From assembly GCA_964442675.1 (NCBI GenBank), contig CAYUAE010000074.1, forward strand, positions 1 to 10,137: 10,137 nucleotides of DNA. The letters are read 5' to 3'. The notes below the pieces were generated by a model that worked only from the letters and a program-made list of their open reading frames with translations, was not told the origin of the DNA and made no database searches. Source of the stretch: Methylomarinum sp964442675. GTDB taxonomy: Bacteria > Pseudomonadota > Gammaproteobacteria > Methylococcales > Methylomonadaceae. Each line of letters begins with the position of its first letter. The stretch's first letter is position 1. A program made the translations under genes and the position numbers. Below, in pieces: positions 1-6,346 of the stretch.

Positions 1-108
1 GCCGTACCAGCCTTTGGGATATTGATGCATTTTTTTCAGAATCAAGAGATCTTTGGCAATCTTTATATGCTTTCCCCACAAAACGTACTGATTTGTAACA
101 AAATTCAC
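1..108 (-). CDS. Partial unrecognised protein, N-terminal 36 residues
   Basis: A leftward reading frame begins with GTG at 108 and stays open to the window edge, giving 36 residues. The frame just upstream is closed by an in-frame TAG at 109-111. A purine-rich ribosome binding site (GGGGG at 114-118, preceded by AAA) lies 5 bases before the GTG, which is good spacing. The peptide starts MNFVTNQYVLWGKHIK and ends with a GWYG motif; it is rich in aromatic and basic residues and has no signal peptide. Composition and start signal look like a real gene, divergent from purE. I do not recognise the family and cannot assign a function from so short a piece. Confidence 0.5.
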   Translation of the reverse strand, partial: MNFVTNQYVLWGKHIKIAKDLLILKKMHQYPKGWYG

Positions 109-134
109 CTACACCCCCTTTCCCTTCACCCGTT

Positions 135-163
135 TAAATATTGTTATTTAATACCCTTGTCAG
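135..163 (-). promoter_or_regulatory. Candidate sigma-70 promoter for the leftward partial gene
   Basis: On the minus strand a CTGACA box (158-163, 5 of 6 matches to TTGACA) is followed after 17 bases by TATTTA (135-140, only 3 of 6 matches to TATAAT). Transcription would start near 128, about 20 bases before the GTG at 108. The spacing is right but the -10 box is weak. It lies just beside the purE promoter candidate on the other strand, so the two could compete for polymerase. Confidence 0.3.
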
Positions 164-166
164 TTA

Positions 167-175
167 TGCGATAAT
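167..175 (+). promoter_or_regulatory. Candidate extended -10 promoter for purEK-hemJ
   Basis: TGCGATAAT at 167-175 is an extended -10 element (TG, one base, then GATAAT with 5 of 6 consensus matches). The best -35 at proper spacing is TTTAAT (147-152), which is weak, as is usual for extended -10 promoters. Transcription would begin near 182 and leave a leader of about 70 bases before purE. I see no clear copy of the PurR operator consensus in the region. Confidence 0.4.
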
Positions 176-212
176 TAGCGGTTTTTCAATATTTTGCCTG
201 GCTTTTTAAAAT

Positions 213-227
213 GCTTAGGATCTAAGC
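213..227 (+). other. Small perfect hairpin in the purE leader
   Basis: GCTTAG (213-218) and CTAAGC (222-227) form a perfect six-base stem around a three-base loop, GAT. It ends 12 bases before the purE Shine-Dalgarno (GGAG, 240-243). It has no run of T after it, so it is not a terminator. It could modulate translation or mRNA stability, but a stem this short may be chance. Confidence 0.3.
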
Positions 228-250
228 TTGGCCTTAACTGGAGAATTTGC

Positions 251-748
251 ATGACGGCACTGATTGGCATCATTATGGGATCGAAATCTGATTGGGAGAC
301 CATGCAACATGCGGCGCAAACGCTGGAACAATTGAACATTCCACACACAGTGGAAGTGGTTTCTGCACATCGCACACCGGATAAACTGTTTGAGTATGCA
401 GAGAATGCCGAATCGCAGGGACTCGAGGTCATTATTGCAGGGGCCGGCGGAGCTGCGCATCTGCCCGGTATGACGGCGGCAAAAACAGTGTTGCCGGTTT
501 TAGGTGTGCCGGTTCAATCGAAAGCATTAAATGGCATGGACTCTTTACTCTCCATCGTGCAGATGCCAGCGGGTATTCCTGTCGGCACCCTGGCCATCGG
601 CCGCGCTGGCGCCATCAATGCCGCACTGATGGCCGCTGCTATCGTGGGCAATAAATACCCTGAATACCGCACGGCATTGAAAGAATTCCGAGAAAATCAG
701 ACGAAAACGGTGCTGGCCAACCCTGACCCAAGCGGAGAACAAATATGA
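251..748 (+). CDS. purE: N5-carboxyaminoimidazole ribonucleotide mutase PurE
   Basis: PurE (class I) converts N5-CAIR to CAIR in de novo purine synthesis in the cytosol, using the product of PurK. The 165-residue length is typical. Family motifs are present: MGSKSDW at residues 9-15, SAHRTP at 38-43 (holding the catalytic His region), and AGAGGAAHLPG at 63-73. The ATG at 251 is chosen because GGAG (240-243) sits 7 bases upstream and the protein then begins right at the first beta strand. A TTG at 194 in the same frame would add 19 residues with no family support. The gene ends in an ATGA overlap with purK, implying translational coupling, and the two enzymes act in consecutive steps. Confidence 0.97.
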   Translation: MTALIGIIMGSKSDWETMQHAAQTLEQLNIPHTVEVVSAHRTPDKLFEYAENAESQGLEVIIAGAGGAAHLPGMTAAKTVLPVLGVPVQSKALNGMDSLLSIVQMPAGIPVGTLAIGRAGAINAALMAAAIVGNKYPEYRTALKEFRENQTKTVLANPDPSGEQI

Positions 749-1839
749 CTGTTGGTATTTTAGGCGGAGGTCAGTTAGCGCGCATGATTGCACTGGCCGG
801 CATTCCTCTAGGACAGAAATTTGTTGTCCTCGACCCCAGCGCTGAAGCAGGCGCGGTAAGACTCTCCCATTTACTGCAAGGCGCTTATGACGATCCTGCC
901 CTGCTTGAAAAAATGGCGCAGCAGGCCGCTGTTGTCACCTATGAATTTGAAAATGTACCGGCGAGTGCGGCGGAATATTTAACCGCACACACAACCATTT
1001 ACCCGCCCGCCAAAGCCTTGCAAACCGCACAGGACAGGCTGGTTGAAAAACAACATTTTCAATCGTTAGGCATTCAGACTGCGCCATTTGCCGCCGTGGA
1101 CAATCTTGATGACCTGATGCAGGCAATGCCATCGATCGGCTATCCGGCCATCCTGAAAAGCCGACGCATGGGTTACGATGGCAAAGGTCAGGTTGTCATT
1201 CAATCCGCCGAGGAATTGGCAGATGCCTGGCAAATGATGCAGGATGTACCCTCCATTGTTGAAGGCTTTATCCCCTTTCAGCGTGAAGTGTCAATTATTG
1301 CGGTTCGCCGCGTCAATGGCGACACCGTCTTTTATCCCTTATCAGAAAACACCCATAAGGGCGGTATTTTACGGGTTGCCCGTTGCCTGACCAATGACCC
1401 GCTGCAAACAGCAGCCGAAAACTACGTGTTAAAATTGATGGAGTCTTTGGATTATGTCGGCACGATAGCGCTGGAGTTATTTGATGTAAATGGCCAGCTG
1501 ATTGCCAATGAATTTGCACCCAGGGTACATAACTCAGGCCACTGGAGCATCGAAGGCAGCGAAACCAGCCAGTTTGAAAATCATCTGCGTGCGATTCTCG
1601 ATTTGCCGCTGGGATCGACCCAGCCTGTCGGTTACAGCGCCATGGTCAATTTTATTGGCGATGTGCCGCCTAAAGCGTCTGTTTTGGCGATTCCGCATGC
1701 ACATCTGCATCTGTATGACAAATTACCGCGCAAAGGCCGCAAAGTCGCGCACGCCACCGTTCGCTGTGATGATGAACGGCAATTTAATGACTCTCTAAAC
1801 GCATTACACGCGCTGGCCACACAGTTTGACGACTCTTAA
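745..1839 (+). CDS. purK: N5-carboxyaminoimidazole ribonucleotide synthase PurK
   Basis: PurK is an ATP-grasp enzyme that carboxylates aminoimidazole ribonucleotide with bicarbonate and ATP to give N5-CAIR, the substrate of PurE. The 364 residues match the family. An N-terminal nucleotide-fold loop (GGGQLA, residues 7-12) leads the protein. The ATP-grasp glycine loop is at 143-149 (GYDGKGQ). The metal and substrate site is around 254-271 (NEFAPRVHNSGHWSIEG), with Glu256 and Asn263 as likely ligands. The ATG overlaps the purE stop by four bases (ATGA), so translation is probably coupled. No disruptions are seen. Confidence 0.97.
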   Translation: MTVGILGGGQLARMIALAGIPLGQKFVVLDPSAEAGAVRLSHLLQGAYDDPALLEKMAQQAAVVTYEFENVPASAAEYLTAHTTIYPPAKALQTAQDRLVEKQHFQSLGIQTAPFAAVDNLDDLMQAMPSIGYPAILKSRRMGYDGKGQVVIQSAEELADAWQMMQDVPSIVEGFIPFQREVSIIAVRRVNGDTVFYPLSENTHKGGILRVARCLTNDPLQTAAENYVLKLMESLDYVGTIALELFDVNGQLIANEFAPRVHNSGHWSIEGSETSQFENHLRAILDLPLGSTQPVGYSAMVNFIGDVPPKASVLAIPHAHLHLYDKLPRKGRKVAHATVRCDDERQFNDSLNALHALATQFDDS

Positions 1840-1847
1840 AGCCCACT

Positions 1848-2270
1848 ATGATATTGAAAGCACTGCATATTATTTTCATGGTCACCTGGTTTGCCGGCTT
1901 ATTCTATCTGCCGCGCCTGTTTGTGTACCACGCCATGGCGGAAGACAGCCCGAGCATCGAACGCTTTAAAATCATGGAACGAAAATTGTACTACGGCATC
2001 ATGACGCCCGGCATGCTGCTGACGTTGCTGTTTGGCATCTGGATGCTGATCGATTACGCCTGGGCCATATACAGCGGCTTCGGCTGGCTGCATGTCAAAT
2101 TAGCGTTGATTGTTTTGCTGGTGATTTACCACGCGTTCTGCGGTAAATGGCTGAATGATTTCAAACATGATCGCAACCGGCATTCACATGTTTATTTCCG
2201 CTGGGCGAATGAAATTCCAGTGCTGTTTTTATTTGCCATCGTCTTTTTGGCGACATTAAAGCCGTTTTGA
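1848..2270 (+). CDS. hemJ: Protoporphyrinogen IX oxidase HemJ
   Basis: A 140-residue integral membrane protein of the HemJ family (formerly UPF0093), which oxidises protoporphyrinogen IX to protoporphyrin IX in heme synthesis where HemG and HemY are absent. Four hydrophobic segments are visible at about residues 3-24, 51-76, 82-99 and 121-138. Hallmarks include His7 in the opening HIIFMVTWFAGLFYLPR stretch, Arg23, His28, the LHVKL motif at 81-85 (conserved Lys84) and the YH pair at 94-95. It starts 8 bases after purK with no obvious Shine-Dalgarno, so it is probably translated from the same message. It meets rluB tail to tail with a 16-base gap and no strong terminator. Placement with purEK may only reflect shared transcription. 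Confidence 0.92.
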   Translation: MILKALHIIFMVTWFAGLFYLPRLFVYHAMAEDSPSIERFKIMERKLYYGIMTPGMLLTLLFGIWMLIDYAWAIYSGFGWLHVKLALIVLLVIYHAFCGKWLNDFKHDRNRHSHVYFRWANEIPVLFLFAIVFLATLKPF

Positions 2271-2286
2271 TAAACCAAATGAATAA

Positions 2287-3183
2287 TCATTTCGGCGCCT
2301 CAAGCCCCACATAATCCATCAGATGCGCTAACTCGCGTTCATCGAGTTCATAATAGGAGCGCTGCTTTATGCGCTCCGGCAACATGGCCGGCCCATAACG
2401 CACCCGCTTCAAGCGACTGACCTTAACCCCCTGTGATTCCCATAAACGCCGCACCAGCCGATTGCGGCCTTCCATCACCACGACATAAAACCATTTATTG
2501 GCGCCATCAATGCCGCTATGAAATTGAATATCATTGAAACGTGCCATACCATCATCCAATTCCACACCGGTTTTCAAGCGTTCGATCATCGCCTCATCCA
2601 CATCCCCCAGAATACGCACCGCATATTCCCGATCGATTTCGCTCGATGGATGCATCAAACGATTGGCAAGCTCACCATTATTAGTCACCAATAATAAACC
2701 CGATGTATTGATATCCAGCCGCCCCACGGCAATCCAGCGTCCTACGGTCAGTTTAGGTAACTGAGTGAACACCACCGGCCGCCCTTCAGGATCTCGCCGG
2801 GTGACGACTTCACCTTCCGGTTTATGATAAACCAGTACCCGAGTCGGTTGCAGCGCATACTTTTCCCATTTGACAATGCGCCCATTCACCTTGACGACAT
2901 CCCCCGGCTTCAATCGGTAGCCCGGCTGAATCACGCCACCGTTCACCACGATCTTGCCATCTTCTATCCAGCGCTCGATTTCCCGCCGAGAAGCCACTCC
3001 CCCGCGTGCCAGAACTTTCTGAATACGCTCACCGCTGAGACTGTCAGTGGAGCGTAGGCTGCCCGTCTCCGCTGTACGCTTGCTTAGATTGCGCGTCTTC
3101 GTCGCTGTCGTCTTGGGTTGCGGTCTCTTGTTTTTGCTGCGAGGTGGTGTTTTCTTGTTGCTCACGTTGCTCTTGTCCCTCAT
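2287..3183 (-). CDS. rluB: 23S rRNA pseudouridine synthase RluB
   Basis: A member of the RsuA/RluB/E/F family; RluB makes pseudouridine 2605 in 23S rRNA (E. coli numbering). The order is a basic N-terminal tail (1-50), an S4 RNA-binding domain (51-98, GERIQKVLARGGVASRREIE onward) and a catalytic domain with the signature GRLDINTSGL at 154-163, where Asp157 is the catalytic aspartate. EGRNRLVRRLWES at 238-250 is the conserved later motif; family members often have a polar residue where Leu243 lies. The ATG at 3183 is the only ATG before the S4 domain, but it lies inside scpB and gives a 140-base overlap. The tail contains 14 Lys/Arg in its first 46 residues. No good Shine-Dalgarno precedes the ATG, so translation may depend on ribosomes coming from scpB. 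RluB, rather than RluE/F or RsuA, is supported by the scpAB neighbourhood. Confidence 0.92.
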   Translation of the reverse strand: MRDKSNVSNKKTPPRSKNKRPQPKTTATKTRNLSKRTAETGSLRSTDSLSGERIQKVLARGGVASRREIERWIEDGKIVVNGGVIQPGYRLKPGDVVKVNGRIVKWEKYALQPTRVLVYHKPEGEVVTRRDPEGRPVVFTQLPKLTVGRWIAVGRLDINTSGLLLVTNNGELANRLMHPSSEIDREYAVRILGDVDEAMIERLKTGVELDDGMARFNDIQFHSGIDGANKWFYVVVMEGRNRLVRRLWESQGVKVSRLKRVRYGPAMLPERIKQRSYYELDERELAHLMDYVGLEAPK

Positions 3184-4273
3184 GGTGATGATTAGGTTCT
3201 GCCATCAAATCCAGTTCACTGATTTGATCGAGTGTCGGTAACTGTTCCAGTGAAGACAGATTGAAATAATCCAGAAATTGTTTGGTTGTGCCATACAGAG
3301 CCGGTCGCCCTGGCACTTCTTTGTACGCAACGATACGAATCCATTCCCGATCCAATAACGTCCGAATAATATTGGAACTGACGCTGACGCCGCGAATATC
3401 TTCAATGTCGCCGCGCGTGACCGGCTGCCGATAAGCGATAATCGACAAGGTTTCCAATAATGCCCGGGAATAACGCGGTGGCTTTTCTTCAAACAACCTG
3501 GAAATCCACGGCGACAACCCAGCCTTGACCTGAAAGCGGTAGCCACTGGCCAGTTTTTTCAGGGCAATCGGCCGGTTTTGATAATCGGCACTGATTTCAG
3601 CGATTGCAGCCTGAATATGCTTCAATTCAGGCTGTTCCAGCTCCGGAAAAACGGCCTGAATCTGTTTAGGCGTCATGCAGCGGTTGGCGGCAAATAAAAT
3701 CGCTTCGACGATATTTTTCAATGATGTATCGACCGGCACAGGATTGTCTGTCTCATTGACCTCCGTTTCCACGACGCTTTGTACATCATTTTTCGCCTCG
3801 ACAGATTCAGACTCGCGCTCGGTGTCGCTTTCTGTTATCTCTTGTGCCGCCTCGGTCTTAGACTTTATATCCTGCATGGTGTTCTGTATTCGTCGAATAT
3901 CATCTGCTTCAAGTTCCGGATACTGCTGCTGGATCTGTTCTGTCGTATGTGATAAATCTGCCGCATAAATCATTGCATCCAATAATCTTTTTTTATCCAG
4001 CCGCGGTTTTTTAGGGCGTTTTTTTACCGGCGCGGCGTTGACTTGTTCAAGCGTTTTCTCAGCGTGCTCCGGCGTCGCGGGCTCGGGTCTGGATATGGAT
4101 GTCGCCTGCGGGCTCGGGCTGGATGATGTCGATGCAGCCTTCTTTACTGAGTTCGAGGATGGCAAGAAACGAGACAACCACCCCGCTTTTTCCTTCTTTT
4201 CGGATAAATAACGCTGTGAAAGGGAGCTTATTTGCTCGGTCAAGTTTTTCCAAAATGGTTGCCATTCGCTCAC
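3044..4273 (-). CDS. scpB: Segregation and condensation protein ScpB, long form
   Basis: ScpB is the winged-helix (kite) subunit that binds the kleisin ScpA in the SMC condensin complex. The conserved core runs from about residue 185 to 345: first winged helix from NIVEAILFAA (187-196), then ALLETLSIIAYRQPVTRGDIE (271-291) and the GRPALYGTT strand (322-330). At 409 residues it is far longer than typical ScpB (about 180-280). The extra parts are an N-terminal region holding a second copy of the first winged-helix half (96-136), an acidic Ser/Glu linker (138-184), and a Gln/Asp/Glu tail (364-409). The ATG at 4273 lies 215 bases inside scpA. Other in-frame starts are TTG at 4177, 4165 and 3982 and ATG at 3973; the duplicated helices argue that the start is at or upstream of 3982. 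Residues 1-70 may therefore not be made. Confidence 0.9.
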   Translation of the reverse strand: MSEWQPFWKNLTEQISSLSQRYLSEKKEKAGWLSRFLPSSNSVKKAASTSSSPSPQATSISRPEPATPEHAEKTLEQVNAAPVKKRPKKPRLDKKRLLDAMIYAADLSHTTEQIQQQYPELEADDIRRIQNTMQDIKSKTEAAQEITESDTERESESVEAKNDVQSVVETEVNETDNPVPVDTSLKNIVEAILFAANRCMTPKQIQAVFPELEQPELKHIQAAIAEISADYQNRPIALKKLASGYRFQVKAGLSPWISRLFEEKPPRYSRALLETLSIIAYRQPVTRGDIEDIRGVSVSSNIIRTLLDREWIRIVAYKEVPGRPALYGTTKQFLDYFNLSSLEQLPTLDQISELDLMAEPNHHHEGQEQREQQENTTSQQKQETATQDDSDEDAQSKQAYSGDGQPTLH

Positions 4274-4895
4274 GGACTGATAGGGGCTCTTTTGTTATCT
4301 GGTGGTGACTAAATTGTTCTGCGCGCTTGAGAACCTGCTGAAACGCCAGCAGCAACTCTTTGAGCTGAACATCCGGTAATGCCTGTTTAACCTCGACGGT
4401 TGCCGTATTGATGGACACATCAAAAATATCCCGCTCATAACGCGGCAGTTCATCGAGCTTCTCTGCTGCCTTTTTGATGGTTTCATATTCTTGTAATTTC
4501 AATATCAAATAGGCGCGCGGGTCTTCTTCTTCCGCCTCTTCATCCGGCACCCGCGGCAATAACATGCGCGATTTGATTTCGGCCAACAAGGCCGCCATGA
4601 CCAGATATTCCGCCGCCAGCTCCAATCGCAGGCTGTCCATCATGTTGATATAGCCGATATATTGTCGGGTAATCTCGGCAATGGGAATATTCAGAATATC
4701 GACATTTTGTTTCCGAATCAAATATAGCAACAAATCGAGTGGCCCTTCGAAGGCGTCGAGAAAAACCTCCAACGCATCGGGTGGAATATATAAATCTTCC
4801 GGCAACTCCGGATAAGGCTGCCCCATGACCTTAGCCAGCGGCAAAGCCTCGGCCGCCTCAACGTGCTGCAAGGGCGAATCCCCGGCTATGGTCAT
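4059..4895 (-). CDS. scpA: Segregation and condensation protein ScpA (kleisin)
   Basis: ScpA is the kleisin that bridges the SMC heads and binds ScpB, acting on the nucleoid in chromosome condensation and segregation. The 278 residues include the hallmark FEGPLDLLLYLI at 49-60, the helix EYLVMAALLAEIKSRMLLP at 96-114, an acidic linker (118-125) and a C-terminal winged helix (about 205-262, with the FLAILELSKEG motif at 243-253). The ATG at 4895 overlaps the protease stop in a TGATG arrangement, which indicates translational re-initiation. An internal Met24 is an alternative start, since residues 1-35 are outside the conserved domain. The 3' end overlaps the longest scpB frame. Confidence 0.95.
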   Translation of the reverse strand: MTIAGDSPLQHVEAAEALPLAKVMGQPYPELPEDLYIPPDALEVFLDAFEGPLDLLLYLIRKQNVDILNIPIAEITRQYIGYINMMDSLRLELAAEYLVMAALLAEIKSRMLLPRVPDEEAEEEDPRAYLILKLQEYETIKKAAEKLDELPRYERDIFDVSINTATVEVKQALPDVQLKELLLAFQQVLKRAEQFSHHQITKEPLSVRERMATILEKLDRANKLPFTALFIRKEGKSGVVVSFLAILELSKEGCIDIIQPEPAGDIHIQTRARDAGAR

Positions 4896-5560
4896 CAGCC
4901 CGCCAAACCCGCCAGTGAGAAAAACAGTGCCTGCATCAGCATCATCGGATACCCCAGAATCAACCCTAAGCCACCGGTCACCAATAACAGCAGCAAGACA
5001 TAAAAACCATAAGGCTCGAGGCGATAATACTGCCAGGCCATCCGTTCAGGCAATAATCCAGCGACAATCCGGCTGCCATCCAAAGGTGGAATCGGCAAAA
5101 AGTTAATCAACGCCAACACCAGGTTAATGGAAATACCGGCGATGCCGCTGTAGATCAAAGGCAGTGCAACTGCTTGAACATCCGCTAAAGACACGCCAAT
5201 TCTGGCGATTATGGCCCAGCCTAATGCCATGAGCAGGTTTGAAATCGGGCCGGCCATCGCCACATACATCATATCCTTACGCGGCGATTTAAAATTGCGT
5301 GGATCGACCGGCACAGGCTTAGCCCAACCAAAAATGAAGCCGGCACCTGATAACAATAAAATACCCGGCAACAACACCGTGCCGACTAAATCAATATGAT
5401 TCAACGGATTCAGCGTCAATCGTCCTTGCCGGTCGGCAGTATTATCACCAAATTTCTTGGCCACCCAGCCATGCGCGACCTCATGCACGGTGATGGCAAA
5501 GACTACGGGCAACAGCCACACGACGATTTTTTGCACCATCGTCAAATCATTCATAAACAT
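4895..5560 (-). CDS. Site-2 protease family (M50) membrane metalloprotease
   Basis: A polytopic zinc metalloprotease of the M50 family, in the short group without a PDZ domain. With the ATG at 5560 it has 221 residues. The zinc motif HEVAH is at 26-30 in the first membrane segment, AGPISN at 103-108, and the second metal motif NFLPIPPLDG at 153-162 supplies Asp161. Several hydrophobic helices are visible (about 10-28, 57-80, 98-120, 133-158, 186-219). The start is set by GGAG at 5569-5572, 8 bases before this ATG; an in-frame TTG at 5584 has no such signal. Substrate is unknown. Homologues sit near scpA in many gammaproteobacteria, but I know of no proven functional link. Its stop overlaps the scpA start. 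Confidence 0.9.
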   Translation of the reverse strand: MFMNDLTMVQKIVVWLLPVVFAITVHEVAHGWVAKKFGDNTADRQGRLTLNPLNHIDLVGTVLLPGILLLSGAGFIFGWAKPVPVDPRNFKSPRKDMMYVAMAGPISNLLMALGWAIIARIGVSLADVQAVALPLIYSGIAGISINLVLALINFLPIPPLDGSRIVAGLLPERMAWQYYRLEPYGFYVLLLLLVTGGLGLILGYPMMLMQALFFSLAGLAG

Positions 5561-5568
5561 ATTCACAA

Positions 5569-5572
5569 CTCC
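5569..5572 (-). promoter_or_regulatory. Ribosome binding site that fixes the M50 protease start
   Basis: GGAG on the minus strand, 8 bases before the ATG at 5560. It supports this ATG over the upstream in-frame TTG at 5584 and over the ATG at 5554, which would be 14 bases away. Confidence 0.6.
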
Positions 5573-5619
5573 AGTTAAGTACAAGGCAAGTGCTTATAGA
5601 TGCCACGATAATTGGGTTC

Positions 5620-5655
5620 ACCCAGCACCTCGTCCTGAAGAACAAGGTGCTGGGT
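5620..5655. repeat. Perfect 11-base inverted repeat between yciO and the protease gene
   Basis: ACCCAGCACCT (5620-5630) and AGGTGCTGGGT (5645-5655) are perfect reverse complements around a 14-base loop. In the leftward transcript this forms a GC-rich hairpin in the 104-base gap after the yciO stop. No run of U follows, so it is not a standard intrinsic terminator. Immediately next to the stem, GGGT (5614-5617) could pair with the same ACCC, giving a small competing fold. It could be an mRNA-stability hairpin, a REP-like dispersed palindrome or a weak attenuator; only one copy is in this window. Confidence 0.6.
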
Positions 5656-5664
5656 AAAGGGAAC

Positions 5665-6285
5665 TTAATCCAGCATTGGCGCGTGACCGGCGCCTTGTCG
5701 AACAATCTCGATTTGATTATCGTGACAATCAATAATGGTCGTCGGTTGATATTCGATAATGCCGGCATCTATGACCAGATCCAGCTCATGTTCCAGTTTT
5801 TCCCGAATATCATACGGGTCACTCAATGCTTCATCTTCACCCGGCAAAATCATGGTTGAGGTGAACAAAGGCTCACCGAGCTCTTTGACCAGCATCAAAG
5901 CAATCTTACAATCAGGCACGCGAATCCCCACGGTCTTTTTCCTGGCCTGTTGCAAACGCCGTGGAACTTCCCGGGTCGCATCCAGAATAAACGTAAATGG
6001 CCCGGGAATCAGGCTTTTAATCAGACGGAAAGCGTCATTACCCATTTTGGTAAAATTTGAAACCTGCGCCAGGTTTTCACATACCAGCGTGAAGTTATGT
6101 TTATTATCCAGTTGCCGAATACGGCAAATTTTATCCAATGCCGGCTTGTCGCCAATATGACAAGCCAACGCATAAGACGTATCGGTCGGATAAACGATCA
6201 CACCACCTTGCCGAATAATCTCGACGGCTTGATGAATCAATCGTGGCTGCGGATTGTCTGGATGAATTTCAAAATACTGTGCCAT
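5665..6285 (-). CDS. yciO: YciO family protein (Sua5/YciO/YrdC domain)
   Basis: A 206-residue single-domain member of the Sua5/YciO/YrdC family. The true TsaC/Sua5 enzymes make threonylcarbamoyl-AMP for tRNA t6A; YciO is a paralogue with unclear role. It resembles E. coli YciO across its length, including the start MAQYFEIHPDNPQ. Visible motifs are VYPTDT (31-36), PGPFTFIL (94-101), VGIRVP (119-124) and PTTIID (181-186). At the position where TsaC has a Ser-x-Asn pair this protein reads STM (143-145), so the Asn is missing. Translation starts at ATG 6285 on N-terminal similarity, as no good Shine-Dalgarno is present. It lies 61 bases downstream of tsaB on the same strand. Confidence 0.9.
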   Translation of the reverse strand: MAQYFEIHPDNPQPRLIHQAVEIIRQGGVIVYPTDTSYALACHIGDKPALDKICRIRQLDNKHNFTLVCENLAQVSNFTKMGNDAFRLIKSLIPGPFTFILDATREVPRRLQQARKKTVGIRVPDCKIALMLVKELGEPLFTSTMILPGEDEALSDPYDIREKLEHELDLVIDAGIIEYQPTTIIDCHDNQIEIVRQGAGHAPMLD

Positions 6286-6346
6286 GTCAAAAAATCTTGT
6301 TCTTTGTCGCGTTTATAATGAAAGTATTGTAACTGATTCTTATCAA

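Noticed and set aside
157..162. TTGTCA as the -35 box of the purE promoter
   Set aside because: Only 7 bases separate it from the GATAAT box, and no -10 box occurs 16-18 bases downstream.
194..250. N-terminal extension of PurE from TTG at 194
   Set aside because: The extra residues have no family support and the ATG at 251 has a well-spaced GGAG.
1502..1798. 98-residue open frame inside purK in another frame
   Set aside because: A shadow of purK; its translation is Cys/Arg-rich without domain features, and there is no start signal.
2277..2292. AAATGA-ATAA-TCATTT inverted repeat between hemJ and rluB as a bidirectional terminator
   Set aside because: The stem is six AT-rich pairs with no flanking T run and includes the rluB stop codon; too weak to call a terminator.
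3608..3633. Nine-base perfect inverted repeat (AGCCTGAAT / ATTCAGGCT) within scpB
   Set aside because: It lies in conserved coding sequence, and a stem of this size is not surprising by chance in 10 kb.
6286..6346. Possible Fur-like box (TGATAAG half) and promoter between tsaB and yciO
   Set aside because: Only one half-site matches, the other half does not, and no pair of -35 and -10 boxes has acceptable spacing for yciO.
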